Positions 1-6,250 are shown, counted from the first letter of the stretch. The stretch: DNA of 16,435 nucleotides from an uncultured Collinsella sp. (GCA_959020035.1 CAUEQX010000025.1:1-16435), one strand, 5' to 3'. Notes: generated from the letters alone by a model not told the origin. Made by a program: numbers and translations.

Positions 1-1005
1 CTCAACTTTATGGCCTCCAACGGCTTTATCGCGCTCGACACCAATAACTTTATTTATAAGATTGCCGACCTGGTCTCGGGCACGTCCTTTGGCATTCTGC
101 AGATCCTGATCGGTTACTCCGCCGCTAAGGCCTTTGGCGCCAACCCGTATCTGGGCGCCGTCGTCGGTGGTGCATTCATCAACTCCTCGCTGCAGAGCGC
201 CTATACGGTTGCCTCCGAGGGCGTGCAGACCATGGTCAACGTCATCCCCGGCGTGTACAGCTTTGAGTGGGTCGGCTATCAGGGCCACGTGATCCCCATC
301 GTTATCGCCTGCGCCATTCTGGCCTTCCTCGAGAAGCGCCTGCACAAGATCGTTCCCGAGATGTTCGACCTCTTTGTGACCCCGCTCGTCTCGGTGTTCG
401 TGACCGTGCTCGTGACGCTCGTTGCCGTCGGCCCCATCTTTGTCTGGGCCGAGAACGCCATCCTCGGTCTGATCCAGGCCCTGCTGACCCTGCCCTTCGG
501 CATCGGTTCCTTTATCGTCGGCCTGTTCTATGCCCCCACGGTCGTTACCGGTATCCACCAGATGTACACCGCCATCGACCTGGGTCAACTCGCCCAGTAC
601 GGTGTGACCTACTGGTTGCCCATCGCCAGCGCTGCCAACATCGCTCAGGGTGGCGCCGCGCTCGCCGTTGCCTTTAAGACCCGCGATGCCAAGATCAAGG
701 GCCTGGCGCTTCCTTCGGCTCTGTCCGCCTTCATGGGCATTACCGAGCCGGCCATCTTTGGTGTGAACCTGCGCTTCTTTAAGCCCTTCATCGCCGGCTG
801 CATCGGCGGCGGTTGCGGTGCCCTGGTCTGCGCGCTCACCTCGCTTGCTGCTTCCGGCACCGGCGTTACCGGTATCTTCGGTATCCTGCTGTGCCTGGCC
901 CAGCCCGTGCAGTACGCGATCATGTTTGCGGTCGCCGCGCTGGTTTCCTTTGGCGTCTCGTTTGTCCTGTACAAGGACGAGCCTAAGGCTTTCGAGCAGG
1001 CCTAA
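1..1005 (+). CDS. scrA: PTS sucrose-type transporter, EIIC portion (5' truncated by window edge)
   Basis: This is the membrane-embedded EIIC part of a glucose-superfamily PTS permease, which transports a disaccharide and phosphorylates it on entry. The open frame is already running at base 1, so the gene begins outside the window and the ATG at 10 is internal. The visible 334 residues are strongly hydrophobic with several membrane segments. They carry the family signature GITEPAIFGVNLR (about visible residues 246-258) followed by a Gly-rich segment, and a VVTGIHQM segment matching the conserved His-containing motif of sucrose/trehalose/beta-glucoside EIIC. The protein ends shortly after EIIC, so there is no fused C-terminal EIIA and a separate IIA protein would be needed. 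Any EIIB domain would lie upstream and is not visible. Sucrose is inferred from the adjacent GH32 hydrolase; trehalose or beta-glucosides cannot be excluded from this part alone. Confidence 0.88.
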   Translation, partial: LNFMASNGFIALDTNNFIYKIADLVSGTSFGILQILIGYSAAKAFGANPYLGAVVGGAFINSSLQSAYTVASEGVQTMVNVIPGVYSFEWVGYQGHVIPIVIACAILAFLEKRLHKIVPEMFDLFVTPLVSVFVTVLVTLVAVGPIFVWAENAILGLIQALLTLPFGIGSFIVGLFYAPTVVTGIHQMYTAIDLGQLAQYGVTYWLPIASAANIAQGGAALAVAFKTRDAKIKGLALPSALSAFMGITEPAIFGVNLRFFKPFIAGCIGGGCGALVCALTSLAASGTGVTGIFGILLCLAQPVQYAIMFAVAALVSFGVSFVLYKDEPKAFEQA

Positions 1006-1015
1006 GAGCTTTTGA

Positions 1016-1043
1016 TTGATGGGGTGCCCGCGGGTTGTATACT
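1016..1043 (+). promoter_or_regulatory. Putative promoter of the sucrose hydrolase gene
   Basis: A -35-like TTGATG (1016-1021) and a good -10 TATACT (1038-1043) are separated by 16 bp, in the gap between the permease and hydrolase genes. The -10 lies inside the loop of the inverted repeat at 1026-1050. The start point is inferred to be near 1050. The evidence is sequence match only. Confidence 0.45.
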
Positions 1044-1050
1044 CGCGGGC
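1026..1050 (+). terminator. Inverted repeat after the permease gene (weak terminator or operator)
   Basis: GCCCGCG (1026-1032) pairs perfectly with CGCGGGC (1044-1050) around an 11-nt loop. Only GTTT follows, so it is a poor intrinsic terminator. Because it encloses the -10 hexamer TATACT it could instead be a repressor operator for the sucrose hydrolase. Both readings are inference. Confidence 0.4.
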
Positions 1051-1112
1051 GTTTCCCGTATCTGGTGCCGATCTCTGGCGCCTTGTTACTTTCGATCCGT
1101 TAGGACTTTGAT

Positions 1113-2654
1113 ATGTCTAATGCCCTTGGCCGCGACCTTGCAAAGTTGGTCGCCGCTGTTGACACCGCCGCCTCTGAGTGCGGTCATGGCGCGTATGGCC
1201 AGCGCTTCCACATTATGCCGCCGGCGGGCTGGCTCAACGACCCCAACGGTCTTTGCCAAGCGGGCGGCGTGTTCCACGCTTATTTTCAATATGCGCCGTT
1301 TGATGTCGAGGGCGGCGTTAAGGCCTGGGGTCATGCCACAAGCCGCGACCTTATGAACTGGGAATATGTTGGCGCCCCGCTGTTGCCCGACGAGCCGTTC
1401 GATTGCCATGGCGTGTATTCGGGCTCCGCGCTTGCCGAGGACGGCCGCATTCGCGTACTGTACACAGGCAACGTTAAGCTTTCCGATGCAGACGGCACGT
1501 ACGACTACGTCAATACCGGCCGCCGCGCCGATACTGTTTATGTCGAGAGCGTTGATGGCCTTGCCGGTCGGGAGTTCAGCCAAAAGTGCGTGGTGCTGGC
1601 GTCCGATGATTATCCCGAGGATTTGACCTGCCACGTGCGCGACCCCAAGGTGTGGCGTGATGCGGACGGGCGTTATCACATGGTGCTGGGCGCGCGTCGT
1701 CGCGTTGACGGTCCTCATGTCGAGAGCCGTTTTTGTGCCATGCACGGCGAGGGTGCCGGGCGCGATGTGGGCGAGATCCTGGTGTATGGCTCGGCCGATA
1801 TGCTGAGTTGGGAGCTCGAGAGCCGCGTGTCTACGCCCGAGCGTTTTGGCTTTATGTGGGAGTGTCCGGGATACCTTGAGCTCGAGGCGGATGGCGGTGT
1901 ACCGGCGAAGTGGCTGTCCTTCTCGCCCCAGGGTCTTGAGGGCGGTCGTTGGGACCGCGGCAATGTGTATGCCGCTGGCTACATGCCTGTAACGGGCGAC
2001 ATTACGGGTGGCAATGACGCTTATGAGCTGGGCGAGTTCCGCCTGTGGGACGCCGGTTTTGACTTCTATGCTCCGCAGGAGTTTACGTCCGAGGATGGTC
2101 GCCACATTCTGATCGGCTGGATGGGCATGCCCGATGAGCCGACCTATGGCAACGCACCCACCGAGGCGTGTGGCTGGCAACACTGTATGACGGTGCCGCG
2201 TGAGCTTACAGCCGGTGCTGGTGGCGTGGTACTGCAGCAGCCGGCGCGCGAGATCGAGCGCCATTATGCCTCGGTGCGTGTGGGGGAGGGCTCGTTGGAG
2301 GTTGCCGGCGATACCTGCTTTGACGTTGTTGTTGACGGTGTCGATGGCGCGTTTACCGCGACCGTTGATGACGAGCTGAAGCTGGAGTTTGTGCCCGCCG
2401 AGGGCGAACTGCCCTCGCGCTTTGAGATGCGATTTACCGATGAGGGTCGCGCTTCTGCCGGCTGCGGTCGTACCGTGCGTTGGGAGCCCGTCGACGAGGT
2501 TCGTAACGTGCGCATTGTCGGCGATGTCTCGTCGGTCGAGGTGTTTGTGAATGATGGCGCGCTCGTGTTTTCGACACGCATCTATCCCGAGGCCTATGGC
2601 GTGTCCGTTGACGCCCCGGGTGCGAGCGTAAACTACCATACGCTCAGCATTTAG
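1113..2654 (+). CDS. scrB: Sucrose-6-phosphate hydrolase (GH32, beta-fructofuranosidase)
   Basis: This cytoplasmic GH32 enzyme hydrolyses sucrose 6-phosphate, made by the PTS, to glucose 6-phosphate and fructose. All three GH32 signatures are visible: WLNDPNG at 40-46 with nucleophile Asp43, the transition-state RDP at 176-178, and WECPGY with acid/base Glu250. The N-terminal five-bladed propeller is followed by a C-terminal beta-sandwich ending near residue 513, the usual length for the family. There is no signal peptide, which fits an intracellular PTS partner. A segment of about 20 residues near 197-217, between the blade carrying GAR and GEILVYGS, looks like an insertion relative to the usual family spacing. 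The ATG is preceded by AGGA at 1102-1105 with a 7-nt spacer. The neighbouring EIIC gene supports the sucrose-phosphate role; a beta-fructofuranosidase acting on short fructans is the alternative. Confidence 0.93.
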   Translation: MSNALGRDLAKLVAAVDTAASECGHGAYGQRFHIMPPAGWLNDPNGLCQAGGVFHAYFQYAPFDVEGGVKAWGHATSRDLMNWEYVGAPLLPDEPFDCHGVYSGSALAEDGRIRVLYTGNVKLSDADGTYDYVNTGRRADTVYVESVDGLAGREFSQKCVVLASDDYPEDLTCHVRDPKVWRDADGRYHMVLGARRRVDGPHVESRFCAMHGEGAGRDVGEILVYGSADMLSWELESRVSTPERFGFMWECPGYLELEADGGVPAKWLSFSPQGLEGGRWDRGNVYAAGYMPVTGDITGGNDAYELGEFRLWDAGFDFYAPQEFTSEDGRHILIGWMGMPDEPTYGNAPTEACGWQHCMTVPRELTAGAGGVVLQQPAREIERHYASVRVGEGSLEVAGDTCFDVVVDGVDGAFTATVDDELKLEFVPAEGELPSRFEMRFTDEGRASAGCGRTVRWEPVDEVRNVRIVGDVSSVEVFVNDGALVFSTRIYPEAYGVSVDAPGASVNYHTLSI

Positions 2655-2676
2655 GCGAGTCGTCGCATATCGGCGC

Positions 2677-2682
2677 TATACT
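2677..2682 (+). promoter_or_regulatory. Possible -10 element (TATACT) upstream of the terminator
   Basis: TATACT sits 11 bp before the hairpin at 2693-2723, with no recognisable -35 at 16-18 bp. If active, its transcript would begin directly in front of the terminator and lead into the downstream gene. The call is weak. Confidence 0.25.
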
Positions 2683-2692
2683 GCAGCCGTTG

Positions 2693-2728
2693 CCCACGAT
2701 GCGGGGAACACCCGCATCGTGGGTTTTT
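2693..2728 (+). terminator. Strong intrinsic terminator after scrB
   Basis: A perfect 13-bp stem (2693-2705 with 2711-2723) has a 5-nt loop GAACA and is followed by five T (2724-2728). It lies 38 bp after the scrB stop and only 22 bp before the start of the next gene. It should end the sucrose transcript, and it could also act as an attenuator for the downstream gene if transcription starts at 2677-2682. Confidence 0.9.
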
Positions 2729-2750
2729 GCTTATGAAGGGACGGTGCCGT

Positions 2751-3740
2751 GTGGATGTACAGCAGCTAGAAGAGGCCTGGGCTTTGAGGTCCAGTGCGCG
2801 CGAGGCGCGTCTTGTTGCGGCCCCGCATGTGCCGGCGGCTCTGTCGCTGCTGGGTATTGTGCGTCCCGGTGACCGTCTGGTGGCCTTTGCGGATGACTTT
2901 GCCGATGCGTTTGCGAGCGGCTTTGATGGCTGCGATGTTGTGCTCGTGGGCTCGCCGTCCGCCGAGGCGTTTGCCGCCGCATCCGAGGGCTTTGATGCTT
3001 CGTTTGATGCCGGGGGTCCGCACCTGTGGTGGTTCGTCAACTCCATCGGCGGTTTTGGTCTGCGCGTGCCCGACCTTCGCGCTCTGGGCCGCGCGGCGCG
3101 TGAGGCCCGCGCGTTGCTGGTTGTGGACAACACCGTGGCGTCGGCTTTTGGCTGCGATCCGCTGCGGCTGGGTGCTGCGCTGTCGCTCGAGGCGCTCGAT
3201 CGTGTATGCGCCGGTGATGCTCCGCGCAAGTTGGTTGTCGTATCGGCCGCGCGCTCGCAGCTCAAGCGCCATCGCGTGGATGCCGCGGCTGAGTGCGCAC
3301 ATGCCCTGCTCGAGGGCTGTGGCTTGGCCAAGCTTGATATGCCTGCTGACGAGGCCGGTGTGCTGGAGCGCGGGCTGGACTCGCTCGATGTCCGCATGCA
3401 GGCGCATTTCGACCGCGCACGTGCGCTGGCCGAGTATCTGGCCGCCAATGAGATGGTGCGCAACGTGCGCTATCCCGGGCTGAGCTCGCATCCCGACCAT
3501 GCGGCTGCAACGGGAATCCTCGAGCACGGCTTTGGCCCGGCAGTTGAATTTGATCTTATCGAGCTTAGCTCGGGGGAGGTGTTCGGTGCTTTGCCGGGGG
3601 AGTTTCGCACATCGTCCGCCGGCGGCGCAGCGACGCGCCTTTCGGCCCTACGCGGCAAGCAGGGGAGCACCATCCGTCTCTTCGCCGGCACCGACAACCC
3701 CCTGGTTGTAGCGGCCACCCTAGACAACGCCCTTCGATGA
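2751..3740 (+). CDS. Divergent Cys/Met-metabolism (trans-sulfuration) family protein, probable non-PLP variant
   Basis: This is a homologue of cystathionine gamma-synthase/lyase enzymes. The family hallmarks LLVVDNT (Asp126, ring-nitrogen partner), RYPGLSSHP, AGGAATRL and the C-terminal IRLFAGTDNP are visible. However, the segment that normally reads S-A-T-K and carries the Schiff-base lysine reads SAARSQL (165-171), with Arg168 in the lysine position. It is preceded by about 17 extra residues. The N-terminal SGMAA phosphate-binding loop is replaced by PHVPAA, and the usual first 50 or so residues are missing (329 aa against 380-400). I chose GTG 2751 because AAGGGA at 2736-2741 lies 9 nt upstream. 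The in-frame ATG 2733 and TTG 2727 lack an RBS and abut the terminator T-tract. It may be a pseudoenzyme or a changed activity; an ordinary cystathionine synthase is unlikely. The stop codon lies inside the inverted-repeat element at 3736-3813. Confidence 0.7.
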   Translation: MDVQQLEEAWALRSSAREARLVAAPHVPAALSLLGIVRPGDRLVAFADDFADAFASGFDGCDVVLVGSPSAEAFAAASEGFDASFDAGGPHLWWFVNSIGGFGLRVPDLRALGRAAREARALLVVDNTVASAFGCDPLRLGAALSLEALDRVCAGDAPRKLVVVSAARSQLKRHRVDAAAECAHALLEGCGLAKLDMPADEAGVLERGLDSLDVRMQAHFDRARALAEYLAANEMVRNVRYPGLSSHPDHAAATGILEHGFGPAVEFDLIELSSGEVFGALPGEFRTSSAGGAATRLSALRGKQGSTIRLFAGTDNPLVVAATLDNALR

Positions 3741-3813
3741 TTATTCTGGGACGGGGATTAAAAAATCATTGTGTACCTAATGATTTTTTAATCCCCGTCC
3801 CAGAATAATCATC
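3736..3813. repeat. 78-bp perfect inverted-repeat element (MITE/REP-like)
   Basis: The arms at 3736-3770 and 3779-3813 are exact reverse complements over 35 bp, separated by an 8-nt loop GTGTACCT. Each arm contains GGGACGGGGATT followed by a run of six A (or T on the other arm). The left arm contains the TGA stop of the preceding gene, and the right arm ends 40 bp before the stop of the convergent ModE-like gene. The T-runs are inside the stem, so it is not a classical terminator, although it could stop transcription in both directions. Its length and perfection suggest a recently inserted or actively maintained repeat. No clear flanking target duplication is visible. Confidence 0.85.
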
Positions 3814-3853
3814 TATGGTGACCGACCAGCTAAAAAGGCCCCGTCCAAATTGG

Positions 3854-4198
3854 CTACTCTTTGATGCTGGCGATGAGGGCGTTGGCTTTGGTGGCGATGA
3901 CGTTGTTGATGTCGGTCTGCAGCTCCTCGTAGGCCGCTATGGCTCGCTCTCCGGCGGGCGTGAGCGTGGACCCGCGGGCGCCGTCGCGCTCGATGAGCTT
4001 GCAGCCTAGCTGGCCTTCGGCCTCGTTTACAATACGCCATGCCTTGGAATACGCCATGCCCATGCTCTTGGCGGCGCGGTTGAGCGAGTGCTCACGGGCA
4101 ATACCCTGCAGCAGCAAGACGCAGCCGTGGCCGAACACGCCCGGCAGATCCTTGTCGCACGCTTGAATGACCAACTTTGCCGTCGTCTTGTACTTCAT
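3854..4198 (-). CDS. ModE-like winged-helix transcriptional regulator (single DNA-binding domain)
   Basis: This 114-residue protein matches the N-terminal LysR-like winged helix of ModE, the molybdate-responsive regulator. The recognition-helix region contains SLNRAAKSMGMAYSKAWRIV, followed by the wing LIERDGARGSTLTPAGERAI and a C-terminal helix. The molybdate-binding TOBE/Mop domains of full-length ModE (about 260 aa) are absent, so it cannot be assumed to sense molybdate. I chose the ATG with its first base at 4198. GGGGAG (4215-4210) lies 11 nt upstream and a second GGAG (4205-4202) lies 3 nt upstream. A GTG at 4207-4205 would add three residues but has its RBS too close. It is divergent from guaB and convergent with the trans-sulfuration gene; its target genes are unknown. 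Confidence 0.8.
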   Translation of the reverse strand: MKYKTTAKLVIQACDKDLPGVFGHGCVLLLQGIAREHSLNRAAKSMGMAYSKAWRIVNEAEGQLGCKLIERDGARGSTLTPAGERAIAAYEELQTDINNVIATKANALIASIKE

Positions 4199-4223
4199 AT
4201 GCTCCACGTCTCCCCGCTAAAGT

Positions 4224-4238
4224 GTTTGCTGGGCAAAC
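4224..4238. promoter_or_regulatory. Dyad in the ModE-like gene leader, possible operator
   Basis: GTTTGC (4224-4229) and GCAAAC (4233-4238) form an inverted repeat with a 3-bp centre, 26 bp upstream of the regulator's start. It could be an autoregulatory operator or a small leader hairpin. It is seen in sequence only. Confidence 0.3.
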
Positions 4239-4282
4239 GCAAAGCCTGCGTCAAGCCCTCGTGTGCTCTTCTTAAATCATGC

Positions 4283-4291
4283 ATTGTAGCA
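4283..4291 (-). promoter_or_regulatory. Putative extended -10 promoter for the ModE-like gene
   Basis: Read on the minus strand this is TGCTACAAT, an extended -10 (TGn plus TACAAT), about 85 bp upstream of the regulator's ATG. No good -35 is present, which extended -10 promoters can tolerate. On the plus strand, TTGTAG (4284-4289) and GATACT (4307-4312) at 17-bp spacing may serve guaB from the same divergent region, but that match is weak. Confidence 0.35.
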
Positions 4292-4391
4292 GTCAAAGTG
4301 CGTTAAGATACTTCCCTAGTATTGGGCGCCCAAGGTTGGGCTGGGTCCTACGAGGCCTGCAGCCGACCGGTCGCATGGAAAAAGGAGAAAC

Positions 4392-5903
4392 ATGGCTACG
4401 TTCTTTCCCGGTGAGTCCCACACGTTTTCGGAGTATCTGCTGGTCCCTGGTTACTCGTCCTCGCAGTGCATCCCCAACAACGTCTCTCTTAAGACGCCGC
4501 TAACCCGCTTTAAGCGCGGTGAGAAGCCGGCAATCACCCTGAACATCCCCATGGTTTCCGCCATCATGCAGTCCGTCTCGGGCGTCGACATGGGTGTCGC
4601 GCTCGCTACCGAGGGTGGCCTGTCCTTTATTTACGGTTCCCAGAGCGCCGAGTCCGAGGCCGCTATGGTCAAGGCCGTCAAGGATCACAAGGCCGGCTTC
4701 GTTCAGTCCGATTCCACGTTGACCCCCGACATGACCATGGAGCAGGTCATCGAGCTCAAGGAGAAGACCGGTCACTCCACCATGCCGGTCACCGACGACG
4801 GCACTCCCAAGGGTAAGCTCTTGGGCATCGTCACCAGCCGCGACTATCGCCCCAGCCGCGATGACCACCAGACGAAGGTCTCCGAGTTCATGACCCCGCG
4901 TGAGCAGCTCATCGTGGGCGACAAGAACATCAGTCTCAAGGTTGCCAACGACGTCATCTGGGACAACAAGCTCAACGCCCTGCCCATCGTCGACGACTAC
5001 GATCACCTGATGGGCATCGTCTTCCGCAAGGACTACGACAGCCACAAGACCAACCCCAACGAGCTGCTCGACGGCGACAAGCGCTACATGGTCGGCGCCG
5101 GTATCAACACCCGCGACTATGCCGAGCGCGTGCCGCTGCTCATCGAGGCCGGCGCCGATGTCCTGTGCATCGACTCTTCCGAGGGCTTCAGCGAGTGGCA
5201 GAAGCGCACCATTGAGTGGATTCGCGCCAACTACGGCGAGGACGTCAAGGTCGGTGCCGGTAACGTCGTCGACGCCGAGGGCTTCCGCTTCCTGGCTGAC
5301 TGTGGTGCCGATTTCATCAAGGTCGGTATCGGCGGCGGTTCCATTTGCATTACCCGTGAGACCAAGGGTATCGGCCGTGGCCAGGCCACTGCGTTGATCG
5401 ACGTCTGCCGCGCTCGCGACGAGTACTACGAGGAGACCGGCGTCTACGTGCCCGTGTGCTCCGACGGCGGTATCGTCTACGACTACCACATGACGCTCGC
5501 CCTTGCCATGGGTGCCGACTTTATGATGCTGGGCCGTTACTTCGCCCGCTTTGACGAGAGCCCGACCGAGCGCGTCAACGTCAACGGTCAGTACATGAAG
5601 GAGTACTGGGGCGAGGGTTCTGCGCGTGCCCGCAACTGGCAGCGCTACGACCTAGGCGGCGCCGCGAAGCTCAGCTTCGTCGAGGGCGTCGACTCCTACG
5701 TTCCTTACGCCGGTTCCCTCAAGGACGGCGTGGGCGGCACGCTCTACAAGGTTAAGTCCACGATGTGCAACTGCGGCGCCCTCTCGATCCCCGAACTCCA
5801 GGAAAAGGCACGCCTGACCCTGGTAAGCTCCACCTCCATCGTCGAAGGCGGCGCCCACGACGTAGTCGTCAAGGACTCCCAGCAAAGCGTCAGCTACCGC
5901 TAA
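4392..5903 (+). CDS. guaB: IMP dehydrogenase (Tritrichomonas-like type)
   Basis: This cytoplasmic enzyme oxidises IMP to XMP with NAD+, the committed step of GMP synthesis. It is a 503-residue TIM barrel with an inserted pair of CBS domains at about 100-220. The catalytic loop GGGSICITR places the nucleophile at Cys319. The phosphate-binding GGI follows Asp358, and the mobile flap MKEYWGEGSARARNWQRYD contains the Arg418-Tyr419 dyad. From memory, these numbers, the 503-aa length and long stretches such as AGADVLCIDSS and PVCSDGGIVYDYHMTLALAM match the Tritrichomonas foetus enzyme rather than the common bacterial form, whose flap sequence differs. Lys310 and Glu431, associated with mycophenolate insensitivity in that enzyme, are both present. 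The ATG is preceded by AAAGGAG (4381-4387). It is probably monocistronic, with a terminator at 6063-6097. Confidence 0.97.
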   Translation: MATFFPGESHTFSEYLLVPGYSSSQCIPNNVSLKTPLTRFKRGEKPAITLNIPMVSAIMQSVSGVDMGVALATEGGLSFIYGSQSAESEAAMVKAVKDHKAGFVQSDSTLTPDMTMEQVIELKEKTGHSTMPVTDDGTPKGKLLGIVTSRDYRPSRDDHQTKVSEFMTPREQLIVGDKNISLKVANDVIWDNKLNALPIVDDYDHLMGIVFRKDYDSHKTNPNELLDGDKRYMVGAGINTRDYAERVPLLIEAGADVLCIDSSEGFSEWQKRTIEWIRANYGEDVKVGAGNVVDAEGFRFLADCGADFIKVGIGGGSICITRETKGIGRGQATALIDVCRARDEYYEETGVYVPVCSDGGIVYDYHMTLALAMGADFMMLGRYFARFDESPTERVNVNGQYMKEYWGEGSARARNWQRYDLGGAAKLSFVEGVDSYVPYAGSLKDGVGGTLYKVKSTMCNCGALSIPELQEKARLTLVSSTSIVEGGAHDVVVKDSQQSVSYR

Positions 5904-5908
5904 GCGGC

Positions 5909-6002
5909 TTTCCCAAGCACCGCACCTTGCCGTTCAAACCGTCGCTCGCGTACCAAAGTACGCGTCGCTCCTCTTTCACGGCAATCTGCGGCACTTGGAA
6001 AA
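5909..6002. repeat. Imperfect 25-bp inverted repeat with nested hairpin (REP/MITE-like)
   Basis: The arms at 5909-5933 and 5978-6002 are reverse complements at 20 of 25 positions. Inside them CGCGTAC (5947-5953) pairs perfectly with GTACGCG (5958-5964) around a CAAA loop. The element begins 5 bp after the guaB stop codon. A further small hairpin follows (ACCCG 6002-6006 with CGGGT 6019-6023, and CCA 6008-6010 with TGG 6015-6017). The compensated arms and lack of a T-tract suggest a dispersed intergenic palindrome rather than a simple terminator. Copy number elsewhere cannot be judged here. Confidence 0.65.
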
Positions 6003-6031
6003 CCCGACCATGCTTGGGCGGGTGACAATTA

Positions 6032-6050
6032 GTGGTTGATTCAAAACCAC
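6032..6050 (+). other. Small AT-richer hairpin in the guaB-leuS gap
   Basis: GTGGTT (6032-6037) pairs with AACCAC (6045-6050) around a 7-nt loop, just before the guaB terminator. The function is unknown, and it may be part of the repeat cluster. Confidence 0.35.
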
Positions 6051-6062
6051 GTTATTTAGATA

Positions 6063-6106
6063 AAGCGAGATGCCCGCAAGTCGCAGGCATCTCGCTTGTC
6101 GTATTT
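6063..6106 (+). terminator. Intrinsic terminator of guaB
   Basis: A perfect 12-bp stem, AAGCGAGATGCC (6063-6074) with GGCATCTCGCTT (6086-6097), has an 11-nt loop and is followed by a T-containing tail GTCGTATTT (6098-6106). It is the last strong hairpin before the leuS promoter, so it most likely ends the guaB transcript. Confidence 0.75.
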
Positions 6107-6114
6107 GCTATCAT
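6106..6114 (+). promoter_or_regulatory. Putative extended -10 promoter of leuS
   Basis: TGCTATCAT is an extended -10 (TGn plus TATCAT) just after the guaB terminator and before the structured leuS leader. No convincing -35 is present. Transcription would begin near 6121, giving a leader of about 155 nt. Confidence 0.45.
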
Positions 6115-6132
6115 CATGCGAGTTAACGATGT

Positions 6133-6250
6133 GGCGGGGCGCTCTTACCATTGCTCGCTGCAAGTCCCGTACGAGCCGAAGAGCACTTAATGTGCTCTTC
6201 GTGCGAGCAGGACTGTCCGCAGCAGCGAGTAAAGGTAAGAACGCCCCGCC
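6133..6250 (+). ncRNA. Structured leuS leader RNA: 118-nt nested rod-like fold
   Basis: The segment folds on itself through five nested helices. GGCGGGGCG (6133-6141) pairs with CGCCCCGCC (6242-6250). TCTTACC (6143-6149) pairs with GGTAAGA (6234-6240). CTCGCTGC (6154-6161) pairs with GCAGCGAG (6222-6229). AGTCC (6163-6167) pairs with GGACT (6210-6214). GAAGAGCAC (6178-6186) pairs with GTGCTCTTC (6192-6200) under a TTAAT loop. That makes 38 base pairs with small internal loops and one larger bubble (6168-6177 opposite 6201-6209). It lies between the likely leuS promoter and the leuS ribosome-binding site and has no T-tract after it. It lacks the T-box signature and the SRP core motif. It could be a cis-regulatory leader or a processed small RNA; I cannot assign a family. 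Confidence 0.6.

Noticed and set aside
3736..3813. Ordinary intrinsic terminator
   Set aside because: The T-run is inside the stem and no T-tract follows the outer arm. The 35-bp exact pairing is excessive for termination, so a repeat element is the better label.
6116..6190. Short leader peptide frame for leucine attenuation
   Set aside because: The 24-codon frame contains only one leucine codon, has no RBS and starts at or before the inferred transcript start.
6133..6250. 4.5S SRP RNA or 6S RNA gene
   Set aside because: The SRP core motif with a GGAA tetraloop is absent. 6S would be longer with a larger central bubble, and there is no terminator after the fold. Kept only as a possibility to test.
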